Source: Isoetes taiwanensis (taxonomy: Eukaryota > Streptophyta > Lycopodiopsida > Isoetales > Isoetaceae). From it: 64,000 nucleotides of DNA. Under the pieces are notes generated by a model that was given only the letters and a program-made list of their open reading frames with translations, was not told where the DNA came from and did not search any database. Position numbers and translations under genes: made by a program. Positions 29,501 through 41,700 of the stretch are shown here, in pieces (within the stretch, counting starts at the first letter, position 1; every line of letters begins with the position of its first letter). The stretch spans positions 879,002-943,001 of the forward strand of contig JAJEKV010000106.1 of NCBI GenBank assembly GCA_021234155.1. Direction: 5' to 3'.

Positions 29501-32500
29501 TCTTTTAATTTCTAAGGATCGAAAATGCCAAAATTCCAAGTTGTGAATGAAGTGCAGTTAAATTTTGCATTTATTGTGTAGTTGGAAGGTCAAGATGTAG
29601 AGTGTACGAAATGCAATGGTTCTAGCAATAAGGATGAGAAACATACATTATTCTAAAGGGCAAATAGGACATTGTCACGTAAATCTTTAAGGATGCAAAC
29701 AAAGCCAAATTTGTGCATGTTTACAAAGAGAGACAATAATCTCTAATGATGAGAAAGAGTTCTTACACACAAAAAAAAGTAAAATAAAATAAAAAATGCA
29801 AAGATTTGAAATTGTATCCATGCTTGTGAAGCCAACATTACAATAGTGATGCTTTTGTATTTGTAGGATTTGGCTAGAGGACTTTGAATTACAAATAGCA
29901 TTTTCACTTGAGGGTTTGAATAGTGCATAGGCTTGTTTGGCAAAAGTAATGGTGTGCTACCATATCCCTAGAGACGCTTTGAGGCTAGTAAGGGCATGAT
30001 GCAAAAATATATAACCCAAGTTAGAATGTCGCTTGCCTAAACCCTACCCTAAGCAATATCGAGTAGTGGGTTGTGTTTGAATGAGTCCACCTGTACCACC
30101 TAGGATTGCTGGATATCTAAAATTCATTTTCCCTCCACATAAAATTGTGTATGTACTCCTGGCAATAGTTCTATAGAAGAACTTGGCAATAGCTTCTGTA
30201 GAAGATTTGTTATCGTACAGATGGCATAAGTAAACTGCAATGGTGATAACAGATTATCACTTCCCTTAGGAATACATAAAAAGACCATGCACATGCTTCT
30301 GCTACTTACATTGCATAGAGTTGAGGACAACAACTATTTTGCAGCTAATACCATAAATTATGCATCCTTGTATTCTCGTGCAACGAAGAGTCTATCTGCA
30401 AAAAAGGGTTAGTCAAACAACGCATAAAAAAAAACGTTGAAATCTGTGGCAAAATCAAGAGCCATCATTACATTTGTTGCAGCAGACCAAGAAATCTGGA
30501 AGGTATGGCTGCATACAGTCATTCTATAGTGTTCTTTTTGAGGTCAATAGCTCAGTTTCAGCATCTCCATCTGTATTATTGAAGCTTAATCAAGTTATCC
30601 GGTAGTAGCAGAACACTTTCTAGTATGCCTTCTTTGCTATTGCCCTGGAAAAGTAGCACAAATTACCTGCGGCAGCAACACCGTATCCGACATTCAAAAT
30701 TTCGCCATTACTATCTTTAGCATGCCCGGACCCAATTTGGAGACAGATATTCTGTAACTCAGCTCGCCAGTAGGGCATCATTTCATCTGGAAATAGCAAG
30801 CTTACAGTAGGCTAGCACCATAGCCCCGCCATAGGAAGAATGGAAAAAAACTACCACATTGGGCCTCCCATGCCTGAAGAGATTGCCAGGCATAAAAGCA
30901 TTTTTGCTCTCGGTTCCAAATGTTAGATATCTCTCCATTCAAATAGTTAATCTAGCAGTGCATGGCTCTCATGCACTTCAGAGAAATAGAGAACCTGTAG
31001 TAAAGAAGCACAAATGCTGATGCAAAACTATCTTACCATTTAGAATCACAGAAAACATGCAAGAAGAAGCAAAGACATTCTAAATTATTCAAATTTACTT
31101 ACCTTAATGTCCTATTGTAGCCCTATGCAAGAAGTACAGAGCTCTTGCGTTTTCTAATATACAGGGTATTATGCACTTGCTGTTTTTTCTTCGTTCTTTT
31201 GGACACCACCTCCACTCCAAGCATGCACTAACGGATCAAATAGGGCATAGGATAGCAAAGGAATTACATAATGAGGCTTATGTGCACATTTTCAAACCTG
31301 AATAATTATGCAAACAAATCAATATGACACCTCCAAGATAAGTTGGTGCAAAACTGGCGTTGGTGTTCCTTTGGGAGAAAGATCTATTCAACCTTAAGCC
31401 TGTCATCAGCCTCAATCTAGCTCACATCCTAAGCCAGAGGGCCAGAGGCACCTGTCCTACTTGGGGGAGAAGAGCAACAATCCCAAGCTGCTAATGAATG
31501 GGTCCTCCAAATTTGCAAACAAAGAAAGTAAGAGAAGAAACAGTTTACCTTTGGTTCGGCACAGGATTCGTGTAGAAAAAATAACTCTGGACATGTAACT
31601 TGCAGTGTTATATTTGCATACATGAAAATGAACAATACTTGTGTCAGTATTCTTCTTTCTTATGCATGTCTATCCTTCTAGCTCATTCTGGACAAACTTC
31701 TTCAGACTTCTTTACAAAATCCCTTCTCTAGGACTTTCTCTAGAATGTAAGCAGTAGCATAGGCATTCACCTCCTAAAGCATCTGGATTAAAACACTCAA
31801 TCTGCAGTCATTTGCCAGAGCTTTGCTTCCAAGGTGAGATATATGCCAAAAGCTCAAAGCCGAAAGGTAAACTGCCGGATAAGACCTCACATCCAAATTT
31901 GAAGACCTCCAATCTCACTAAGAAACAGAAATCACAGAATGCAAGAATGGGAAGAGAGAGTAGGCGCCAATAGATGCGTTTAGAGTTCACCTTCTGCCAT
32001 AGCCGCTGGTGCTCTTGAAAAAATGGAAAGGAGGTAAGAAATGTAATGCATAAAATGGCGTTACCTTCCAAGAATACTCCGGAAGCAAGAGATCGACTTT
32101 TTCCAGAAGCTTGAATCCTAAAACAAAACCATTAGGAATTAGTTCTAGCAGCAGAGCATTCAGATTTTTTGTTCTACTCACGGTATGAGGATCTGACCCA
32201 GCTCAATATCTACTGGCGCAATTCAGAGTGGCCCAATTTTGAGGCGCCAAGCGAGACGGAGCAAACATCATAAAGCAAGACGTAGATTTGCATCGAAGAA
32301 CTCTCATTCAATCTAAAATTTCACATTCAATCTAAAATTTCACATTCAATGATGTCAGCGATTTCAAATATGGCACGAATGCAGGCAATTTGCATCCCGC
32401 AGGGGTACCGCAAGATGAAAGGGAACGCCGCATGCGGCGTAAGATGCGGCGTTCCCTTGGCACGGAACCCAACATGCTCCCAAAATAAACCCATGCTCCC

Positions 32501-32599
32501 AAAATAAAAAAGAAGATAGGTGGAAGTTCTCAAAGACAAGAATAGCACTATGCAAAAGAAAGTTAGCATACCTTTGACTTCCACATTCGATCATGATAT
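26515..32599. other. Long non-coding stretch
   Basis: No gene is supported. Seen here: a two-copy repeat beginning CAAAAATCTAATAG (27535-27611 and 27683-27759, period about 148); a GGAATG-rich tract at 29330-29425; poly(A) runs near 28417 and 29770; a 19-base tandem unit CATTCAATCTAAAATTTCA at 32304-32348; and a strong stem-loop at 32419-32458. The minus frame at 26648-26950 has protein-like composition but no recognised domain. Confidence 0.5.
32419..32458. repeat. Perfect GC-rich stem-loop
   Basis: AAGGGAACGCCGCAT at 32419-32433 is the exact reverse complement of ATGCGGCGTTCCCTT at 32444-32458, with a 10-base loop. The surrounding DNA is AT-rich and non-coding. Confidence 0.85.
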
Positions 32600-33224
32600 T
32601 GTTAGAAATAGAGAATTTAATCTATCTATTTCTAGTGATTGCTTGATGCATTTGTGAATTCCATCAAGACAATTAATTTAACTCAATAATTCAAAGGCAA
32701 CTTATTTTACTCATAATGAAATCAATCATAAACCATTGAATTACTGTAGCACAAACACTGTAACTAAGGGATTGACCCGAATACTGTAGCAAGGTTGACC
32801 CGATGAGAATACAACCTTAAACTAGCACTTCGTTCTTGAATTCCTCCTTAAATTTATCTCAGACCAACTCAATGATCATGGGCCGGCCTCTGTGATATCT
32901 TATAGGCAGATCTTCGGCGGTTATGGCACCGGGATCGGCCAACTTGCCGAGCTCCTATTCATATGAAGTTTCCCTCCATAGTCTCGGGCCAGCTCAGTAT
33001 TTATTTACATATTTAGGTTCAATACAACCATTGAACCTATGGTGCAATATTCAAATATCCATATAACCTTTAAAGCAATGGTGTAATATGAGCCCTTAAG
33101 ATTATACATTAGGGCTTATCTACCTCTGATAAAACTCTAGTATAACCCCTGTACAATTATGTATACAACCTTAATGTGAAGTCTTCAACTGAGAATGTGT
33201 GATGAACCAATTATAAATCCAACA
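32600..33224 (-). repeat. 3' LTR of copia B
   Basis: It is 625 bp and bordered on the right by the polypurine tract GATGAAGGAGGAA (minus strand). The stop codon of the RNase H frame lies inside the LTR edge. Confidence 0.92.
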
Positions 33225-34122
33225 TTCCTCCTTCATCACACAATTCTGTGACCTTCATATCAGACTTGAATTGCTTGAATTTAATTCCTGGAAGTGCCTT
33301 TTTGAAGATGTCTGCAATCTGTTTTGCTGTGTTGACATACACCATTTCAATGTAACGTTTGGCAGCCAAGTCTCTAATAAAGTGTATGTTTAGTTCAATA
33401 TGCTTGGTCCTCTCATGATGCATAGGGTTTTTCACAATAGCAATGCAACTCTGGCTGTCAGTAAAGATCTGAGTTGGACTAGTTTGCTTATAGTCTAATT
33501 CCTCCATCAATCTTCTTAACCAACATATCTCCTTAGCAACTAGAGATGATGTTGTATACTCAGCTTCTGCTGAAGACATGGCAATAGCATTTTGCTTTTT
33601 GCTTTTCCAAGTGATTGCTCCTCCACCTAAAAATATAACAAATCCAGATGTGGATTTTCTATTTGACAGATCCCCTCCCCAATCTGCATCACTGTATGCA
33701 TTTAGCTGTAGATTTTTTGAGTTGAAGGTTATTCCATGTGTCTTTGTCTCCTTCAGATATTTCAAAATCCGTTTGCCTGCTATCCAATGATCTTTGGTTG
33801 GATTATGACACCTCCTGCTTAGGATGTTTACAATGTATGATATGTCTGGTCTAGTGTTGTTTGCCAAATATAATAAACAACCAATTAATGATCTGTATGG
33901 AACATTTTCCATTTCTTTTATATCCTTTTCAGTAAGTGGCCCTTCTTCTGTCAATCTGTGTCCTGGAACTACAGGGGTTTTTGCTGGATGTGCATCAACA
34001 AGATTAAATCTTTTCAGCACGTTTTCTATATGTTTGCATTGTTGTAGCTTTAAAAACTTTTGACTCCTGTTTCTACATACTTCAATTCCCAAGAAATGTT
34101 TTAACTCCCCTAGGTCTGACAT
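33211..34122 (-). CDS. Copia B RT end and RNase H
   Basis: It is a 303-residue frame with LGELKHFLGIEVCRN (RT end), then RNase H with LNAYSDADWGGDLSNRKSTS, IAMSSAEAEYTTSSLVAKEI, IFTDSQSCIAIVKNPMHHER and HFIRDLAAKRYIEMVYVNTA. The four acidic positions D, E, D, D of the copia RNase H look intact, better preserved than in copia A. Confidence 0.95.
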   Translation of the reverse strand: MSDLGELKHFLGIEVCRNRSQKFLKLQQCKHIENVLKRFNLVDAHPAKTPVVPGHRLTEEGPLTEKDIKEMENVPYRSLIGCLLYLANNTRPDISYIVNILSRRCHNPTKDHWIAGKRILKYLKETKTHGITFNSKNLQLNAYSDADWGGDLSNRKSTSGFVIFLGGGAITWKSKKQNAIAMSSAEAEYTTSSLVAKEICWLRRLMEELDYKQTSPTQIFTDSQSCIAIVKNPMHHERTKHIELNIHFIRDLAAKRYIEMVYVNTAKQIADIFKKALPGIKFKQFKSDMKVTELCDEGGMLDL

Positions 34123-34136
34123 TTCAAATCTTGAAC

Positions 34137-34893
34137 TTAATATCCCTTTGCAATGTTTAGGACACTTAAATGGTTTGCTGCCATAATGCAGTCATCAACA
34201 TATAGAGCTATGATGCAAAAAGTTCCTGCTTGCTTATATCTATACAGATAGCCATCATTTTTTAGTTTCTCAAACCCTTGTTCCTTAAGGAAATTGTCCA
34301 TGCAGATATACCACTCCCTAGGAGATTGCTTCAGACCGTACACAGCCATGTTTAGCCTCCAAACCTTATTTTTTTGTTGCACAAATCCTGGTGCTTGCTG
34401 CATAAATACTTTTTCCTCCAATTTGGCATTTAGGAAAGTTGTTTTGACATCCATGTGATGTAGTTCAAGGTCTTGTGCATTTGCTATTGCAAGCAATGTT
34501 CTTATGCTGGTTAATTTCACAATAGGGATCAAAGTCTAGTCCCTGTCTTTGGGTGTATCATTTTGCCACAAGTCTTGCCTTGTATTTTCTGCTCCCATCT
34601 GCATTTTCTTTTATTTGAAACAGCCATTTGCAACCTATAACATTTTCTTTGGCAGGGTGGTCAACCAAATCATATGTTTGTGTTTTCTGGAATGATTCCA
34701 GCTCATCATTCATAGCTTTAAGCCACTGTTCTTTGTCTGCACTTTCTATTGCTTCATCGTAGGACTGTGGAATTGAAACGTTTTCAAGGATAGCCATAAT
34801 TTGCTCATGTTCAACATGTTGCTTTTTAAGTCTTCTGCTCCTTCCCAAATCATTCCTTCCATATTGTTCTATATTTTCTGGTACATCTTCCAA
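34137..34893 (-). pseudogene. Copia B reverse transcriptase, frameshifted
   Basis: Two frames (34893-34558 and 34532-34137) carry WLFQIKENADGSRKYKARLV, then IVKLTSIRTLLAIANAQDLE, LHHMDVKTTFLNAKLEEKVF and the catalytic ALYVDDCIMAA. The region between them, expected to hold QGxDFxxT, is damaged by a one-base shift near 34540-34560. Confidence 0.92.
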
Positions 34894-34951
34894 TAGTCTT
34901 TCTGCCTGAGTTTTCCTTTTACATGAAGTACCTGGTGGTATGTATTTGTTT

Positions 34952-35758
34952 TCAATGTTCAGAGGTTAAGTCTGCATGAGATTTTGTCAAAGTGTCCTCT
35001 TCCTCTTGGTCTGAATCTATGTCTAAGCTTTGTTGAACCTTAGTCACATCCATATCCTTTTTATTATAAGCTGCTTTCCTTTGGTATCTATCCTTATAGA
35101 ACACATGTTCATCAAAAAATACATCTCTGATGATGATTATTGTTTTGCTTTCTGGTACATATATTCTATAACCCTTTGATTCTTCATCATAGCCCACAAG
35201 AAAACCAATATTTGCTTTATCATCTAATTTCTTCCTCAATTCATTTGGAACATGCACGTATGCTAAACAGCCATATGCTTTAAACAAGTCATAGTTTATG
35301 CTATCATTGCTATTTGACCATAATAAATCAGGTGTATTACCTTTAATGCTTGATGAGGGGAGCTTGTTTTGGATCAGTATTGATGTCTTCAAGGCTTCTT
35401 CCCACAGATGATTTGGCAAACCACTCTTCTTGATCATAGATCTCACAGCATCCATAATTGTCCTGTTTTTCCTTTCAGCTACTCCATTTTGTTGAGGGTT
35501 GTACCTGCAGGTTAGTTGTCTTTTGATACCATGAGCAATGCAAAAAAGTCTGAATTTGGCTGATAAATATTCTCCTCCTCTGTCCGACCTGATGCATTTC
35601 AATTTTCTCCCTGACTCCCTTTCCATTTCAGTGACATATTGTTTGAAAGCATTTAATGCTTGAGACTTTCTTTCTAGGCAGTAAACCTTGCATTTTCTAC
35701 TGAAATCATCAATAAAAGATATGAAATATCTTTTATTTGTCCTTCCTTTCACATTCAA
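34952..35758 (-). CDS. Copia B integrase core and C-terminus
   Basis: The frame has RYFISFIDDFSRKCKVYCLE, CIRSDRGGEYLSAKFRLFCI and NPQQNGVAERKNRTIMDAVR, so the later two catalytic residues are kept. The FGCLAY-type module follows (KAYGCLAYVHVPNELRKKLD) and the frame ends in an acidic tail. It is a continuous integrase stretch without frameshift. Confidence 0.93.
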   Translation of the reverse strand: MNVKGRTNKRYFISFIDDFSRKCKVYCLERKSQALNAFKQYVTEMERESGRKLKCIRSDRGGEYLSAKFRLFCIAHGIKRQLTCRYNPQQNGVAERKNRTIMDAVRSMIKKSGLPNHLWEEALKTSILIQNKLPSSSIKGNTPDLLWSNSNDSINYDLFKAYGCLAYVHVPNELRKKLDDKANIGFLVGYDEESKGYRIYVPESKTIIIIRDVFFDEHVFYKDRYQRKAAYNKKDMDVTKVQQSLDIDSDQEEEDTLTKSHADLTSEH

Positions 35759-35842
35759 TGGCCCACATAAGTCTGTGTGAACTAGTTCAAGAACATCCCT
35801 TGCTCTTGTTTTTGAATGCTTGAATGGCAGCCTATTTATTTT

Positions 35843-36430
35843 TCAAAGAATGCATCCCTCACACTTGAAATTTTCAGATTTTATATCTTTGCAGCTTAGC
35901 CATCCTTTCTTGACTAGATATTTTAAGTTGTTGCAATGAGTGTGTGCCAGCCTGTCATGCCAAAGTTCAAATTCTGGAATTTTTAGGGTGTTAATACTAT
36001 CATGGCCCAAGGCTTCCATTTGAAACAAATTGCCAACACGTTTTGCATGAAACTTTAATATATTGCCAAGATAGATATTACAACCTTTTGAGTCAAAATT
36101 GACTCTATACCCTAAGTCTACTAGCTGACTTACAGAAATGAGATTTTTAATAATTGTTGGGACACACAAAACATTTTCAATGTCTACTGTGTTCCCATTA
36201 AGATCAATGAGCTGAAGAAGTCCCCTTCCTTCAATCTTCTATATGTCTCCATTACCAACTTGAATTCTTCTAGAGTGAGAAGTTGATATATTTTTTAACA
36301 GATCAGTAGATTGGACTACTGATCTTTCAGCTCCACTATCAACTACAAGAGTTTCAGTTTTATTAGCATTCTGATTTTTCTCAATAATGGTAAATGCAAG
36401 ACTTACCTCATCATCTTCATCAATATCAGA
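35843..36430 (-). pseudogene. Copia B protease and pre-integrase finger
   Basis: TETLVVDSGAERSVVQS (near 36340-36300) is the protease motif. After a stop/shift near 36240, the pre-integrase frame has LWHDRLAHTHCNNLKYLVKK and FKCEGCIL (HHCC finger). Confidence 0.85.
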
Positions 36431-36439
36431 TTTTTCCTT

Positions 36440-37784
36440 TTCTTCTTGTTCCCTGGCAACAAAAGTTCCAATTGGTTTCCTGCCTCGACCCCTCCCTGTG
36501 CTGATTTTTCCTCCTCTACTTGTGGATTCTTTATTTTTGCCTCTGCCATAATCCTTTGGTGTTGGACATTTGGCTACAACATGCCCTTACCACCACAGGT
36601 GTAACAATTGAAATCTTTCTTAAATTTAGGGCACTCACTTTTAAAATGGCCAGGCTCATTACAATTATAACATGTAACTTGTTGCCAGTTACAGGTTATT
36701 GAAGATGAAAGCCATACGCTTCTGAGTTGCCCTGCTTTTGAGATAGTTTGGAATCATTTTTTGACCTTAGCATTCCATTCCACGCTTCCACAACTTCTCA
36801 GAGCACCATCTGTGCATGACTTGGCATTATACATACTTGAGGTTCTAGATAAACGTCTGCAATTACTGAGCCCTCAGTAGTCATTATCTCCGCTTATCTA
36901 GTATCATCATTACTGCAAAGGTTTTTCCCTTGAAAACCTTTCGAGGCAGGGGTTTTTTAATCCTAGTAGTAATGATTGTACTAGCCCATTGTATGGGTCC
37001 CATGACCTATTGGTCTCCGTGGACGTTAAAAAAAACTATTCTATTCTATTCTTGATTCTTTTTACCAGCAAAAAGAATTTCTGAGGGTTCTTCCCCTTCT
37101 CTCATTATTTTCCTCTGTTCATACTCAGTTTTTAATGTGTTCTCAGCTTCTTCCCTAGTTTTACTCATGTTTCTTATGAATAAAGACAAATTTTCATTAT
37201 CACTTACTGCTCTGGAGATTTGCAGTACCTGGCTTCTTTCAGAAATGTCCACCCCTGCCCCAGCTAAGTCAGCAACAATATTATCAAATATGTTGAAGAA
37301 ATCTGAGACGTCTCCTTCTTCTTTTAGCTTTACATTTCTCAGCTCAGTCTCAAGAAGATCAATTTGTGAGGAGGTTTTCTCCTCAAAATGTTTCAAAAGA
37401 TAAGACCACGTTTGCTTTGGATTCATGTTTCTTAGTTTAAGCCTAATGGTTGGGCTTACCTTGCATGTGATTATACCCTGTGCTTCTTTGAGTCTTGAGT
37501 ATAAAGATCTCCCATTCCTCATTGAACTGCTTCCTGCTAGGCCTTCTGCATTTGATGGCACAACACCTGCATTGCCTCATGTTAACTGAACCTTCAGATA
37601 CTTACCTTGTGAGAGTATTGAAGTCCAAGTTAGTGGCACCTTCTGGATCAACAAGATCCCAGAGATCCTCCACTTCCAAAATATGTTTAACTGCATCCTT
37701 CCATACTTGAAACCCTGGTCCTCCCTTATATACTTCTACAGTGCTTAATAAACTAGCTCCAAATCTGCTCGACATGATGAACAA
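36440..37784 (-). pseudogene. Copia B Gag, interrupted by a LINE
   Basis: The N-terminal frame 37784-37602 (MSSRFGASLLSTVEVYKGGP) and the frame 37561-37046 (LKEAQGIITCKV, HFEEKTSSQIDLLETELRNV) form the capsid part. The LINE insertion follows at 36705-37056. Beyond it the zinc knuckle CYNCNEPGHFKSEC and a second one (CYTCGGKG, then shifted) are readable down to about 36570. Confidence 0.88.
36705..37056 (+). mobile_element. 5'-truncated LINE with (TATTC)n tail, copy 2
   Basis: On the plus strand the 3' end reads GGTCTCCGTGGACGTTAAAA then a TATTC repeat (37037-37056). It is the same family as the copies at 20185-20879 and 39974-41409. It interrupts copia B gag, so it is younger than that element. 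The left boundary is approximate. Confidence 0.75.
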
Positions 37785-37821
37785 CTTTCCCTTATAATTG
37801 TGTGCTTCAGACCTGGCAAAT

Positions 37822-38120
37822 GCTCTGATACCAATGTTAGAAATAGAGAAATTAATCTATCTATTTCTAGTGATTGCTTGATGCATTTGTGAATTCCATC
37901 AAGACAATTAATTTAACTCAATAATTCAAAGGCAACTTATTTTACTCATAATGAAATCAATCATAAACCATTGAATTACTGTAGCACAAACACTGTAGCT
38001 AAGGGATTGACCCGAATATTGTAGCAAGGTTGACCCGATGAGAATACAATCTTAAACCAGCACTTTGTTTTTGAATTCCTCCTTAAATTTATCTCAGACC
38101 AACTCAATGATCATGAGCCA
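37822..38120 (-). repeat. Primer-binding site and truncated 5' LTR of copia B
   Basis: TGGTATCAGAGC (minus strand, 37833-37822) adjoins TGTTAG at 37835. Similarity to 32600-32885 ends at about 38120. Confidence 0.9.
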
Positions 38121-38127
38121 GAATTCA

Positions 38128-38213
38128 CATCTCAAGAATGTCCAGAATTAAGATCTATTTGATTTAGCACAAAACTTCTTTTGCAGCAGGTTGGAGAAGA
38201 GAAATGTTCGCGG
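38128..38213 (-). repeat. Dispersed 86-base repeat, copy 2 (inverted to 16286-16371)
   Basis: The reverse complement of this stretch matches 16286-16371. It starts close to where the copia B LTR breaks off, so its insertion or a rearrangement may have truncated that LTR. Confidence 0.75.
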
Positions 38214-38709
38214 CTCTTGTACTTTATAACCATTGGTTATTGTGATCTTAAAAGATCATATGAGAATGTGAAAGATCATATAGAGAAGTGAAAGTAAAGC
38301 GCATTTCTTACATCATATGATAGTGGCAAAATCCCTCTTTGATGGCCTTTCATAAAGCACACATCTCCTTACTATAGGCATGCTCATTTGAAGACCACAG
38401 TTAGGAACGTGCATATTGTAGGTTGCGATTGAAGGAACATGGAGAATATGTAGATGGATCAGTATCTGGTACCTCAAAAAAGATATGATTGCTGCTATAG
38501 CTCTAAAGAGAGTTCTTGAGATATCTAGTATGTAGACGCATCTCTTTAAAGAACCAAGACCATTTGACAATAGGGACTTGATTAATTTGTTACTATTATG
38601 TAACCATTTTAAAACAAACAAAATCTATTGGAACTAGCCTTTTAAAAGAGAAATTACATAGACCCAAATCATTGTTTGGTCATTCCCAAGTCCGTTGGAA
38701 TTTATAAGA

Positions 38710-41700
38710 TTTTTTTTTTTTTTTTTGAAAGACGACAAGCTTTATTCAGCAACTAAAAACCAGAGCAACATAAAATGCAAAGACAGGATTATAACCCCAG
38801 TGGACAAACCGATCCAACTGAGCACAACCTCCTTCTCTTCCAGATTGACCATAAAAGCTAGCCACATGCGAGATGAAAAGCTCGTTTCCGTAGTTTGGGC
38901 CAAGCATCAGGATAGATAGCAAGCAATATTTGCTGGCTAGATCGAGACGTGCCAAAAAGGGTCAACAACCAAGACCATGCCTGCCGAAGCCACTCACACA
39001 AGAAAAAACAATGCTCAATACTCTCAACCCTTTGCTGGCATAAAGGACAGAGCTCTGAAATCCGATTATCCATTTTATGGACTAACCTTGTTGACTCAAA
39101 GCATCTATGGATCACTTGCCACCACAAAACTACTACTTTGGGATGAAGCGGCTTATCCCATACCCATATCCAAACACTTTTCCATTGTGGGTGAGGGACC
39201 TGAAGATGCCACCTATTAGATGGAGACAGAGTTTTGAATGCAAAAGCAATTTATACCGAGAAGACACAAACCGCCAGCCGGATATCCCGATGGCAACCCC
39301 ATATGACTACCTCAATCGTGGACCCGGAATCCTGTGGCAACAATGCAGCAATATGATTCCAGTTACTCATCCCATCACGTACAACAAGAACTTTGTTCTA
39401 AATGCTTCCCATGACATGAGATGACCGGACTCATACCAAGGCGCAATAGTCTTTGATACCACCAAGCTACCCATCATCATTGTGTCTTTGGATGAACAAC
39501 CACACTTAGAGGCACATTCTGCGGGTGTCCCGCAAAGGAATCCACCAAAGATGGAGTGGACAAATCAAGACATGCCTCGGGATTAATATGGAAAAGAGAC
39601 CGACAAATTGTCCCAAACGACAAAGCAACCCCTTTAGAAAGGGAGAAGCATTAGGATATGGATGCATATGATAAAGCAAAGCCCAAGGAAGGAGGGGCTT
39701 AATGGTGGCCTTATGAAATGGGAGACAATGTTGAATCGACTGCACCAACAACCTCAGGCCAGGAGAATCATCCTTACCAATGAAAATCCTCCAAATGAAC
39801 TTTGATATTATCACCTTGCTTTGGAGGTGAAAATCCAACATACCAAGACTACCAGCTGCCTTAGGTCTAATGCATTTCGCCCAAGCTACCTTGACCACCG
39901 CTCCTAACTCATTTCCACCCCAAATAAAATTTCTGACAATACGCACAATCTCCTCCATCTTACACTGCGGAGCTAATAGAATAGAATAGAATAGAATAGA
40001 ATAGAATAGAATATGATTTTATCGTCCACGGAGACCAACTGGCCTATGGGACCCAAGTACAAAGAGAGAGCAGCAGGCGTATTACTACCAGGATTAAAAA
40101 ACCCCCGCCCCGAAGGGTTTTCGGGGGAAAAACCTTAGTAGCAATAAGGATGTCGACATCTTTGCCGCAGTTATATACATAATCACAAGTACAATGAGGT
40201 TAATGTCGGACGGGGGGCATAACCGAGTCCAGCGTATCTATTACCTCCCCAGGTACGATCCCAACAAGCCCTACAGAGGCCGTGGTTTTCGGTAGCTCAT
40301 GCAAGGCCCGATGGGGCACAACTAACCGAAACATCACAGAGCCCCGGATATGCTCGTGCACGTCGGACAGGCACGGAGGGCGTGACTTTCATCCTCAATG
40401 GCGCCGTTGACAAAGATCGGCGGACTCTGCCTCCGCACGCGGCTCCCAATCCATCTCCCCTGTCTCAATCGCGGAGGTGGTGTGCACTGTCTTGAATGGA
40501 AGCAATCACCTGCGCTTTTTCATGGGTAGATAGGTCTTGCGCGGGTAGTGGTGTGGGCCCCTTGTGAGCATGGGATTAACCTGCTGTCGATAATTTGCCA
40601 CCTTGACATGTGAGGCCTCCTCTGCATCCCAAAGCTTGGCCATGAAGCAAGCATCCAAATCTTGCTTCAAGGCGGTTACATTCCTTCGGTGTATGCACCG
40701 GTCCACATCGTGTGCCTGCACATTCCATAGCGAAACCACCGGGCTTGCTTGTCTTTCCAGCCCGCTTTGAGTCGCCTGCGGGCCCATCGCCAACGCCAAA
40801 GCAAGGTTGGGCAGCCGGGCTTCATCCATAGCCACCACCTTACGAAGTAAATAATGTGGCGTTCAGTAGCGACCCTCTCGTAATGGAAGGAAGCCCATCT
40901 CCGGAGCAAGATCGATATGGGACCGTGGATTTCACTCCCGGTGCGGGCCAAGAAAGCCTTACGTACACCGCTCTAGATCGTTCCAAGTGGTGAGGGATAT
41001 CACCGGCCCCCACACTTCGCCCCATAGAGGAGGACCCGGTTCAACCAAGGCCACGAACAAGTGTGCCCGGTGACCCCATGCATCTGACTACGCCTTGTAT
41101 TTGTTGTTTTGCATTGCATCTGGGGCTTTCCGGCTGCGGTGACCCGTAACGATGGATGCATCCCGGTCGCGTGGTAGTAGAAAACTCAATGCCCAAATAC
41201 TTATAAGAGTGAGCCACCTCCACTACACCTTTGGTAAGTGAATGAGGGAAGGCGTGGATGCCGGGGATGATGGGACCAAGAACACCCCTTGTCTTGGCCA
41301 AGTTAACTCTCATGTCGGTGAATTGGCGAGAAAGTGTCCAAAGCATCCGGTGGCGTTGCATGTCCTCAGGGGTATATGCGGCGAGTCAACATCATCGGCA
41401 TATATGAGTTCTTGGGAGCGCCATGTAGACATGAGTATTACTAAGAACACATTTAGCCACGGTGATTCTACCGGGCATGGACCGGTTTAGTCAGTATTCC
41501 ACCAAAACAAGTGCTTTTGCAACCCACTAATGATTTTATCCCAAGCATCTGAAGCAGAGACGTGAATTCCAACTGGGATACCAAGCAACTTTGTGGTATT
41601 GCCATGCAGAAGAATCTTCCATGGATAGTCCAAAATACAGGGAGGGATGGGATTGTCCAACGTCCACAAAGCTGTACATTTTTGCCACCCTACAAGAACT

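Larger units (their letters stand above)
32600..38120 (-). mobile_element. Ty1/copia retrotransposon with truncated 5' LTR (copia B)
   Basis: The 3' LTR is 32600-33224 (TGTTAG...CCAACA). The 5' LTR starts at 37835 and matches for about 285 bases before breaking off at 38120, where unrelated sequence begins. A Met-tRNA primer site lies at 37822-37833. Gag and pol are related to copia A but clearly diverged. Pol is fragmented and a LINE has inserted in gag. This copy is older than copia A. Confidence 0.93.
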
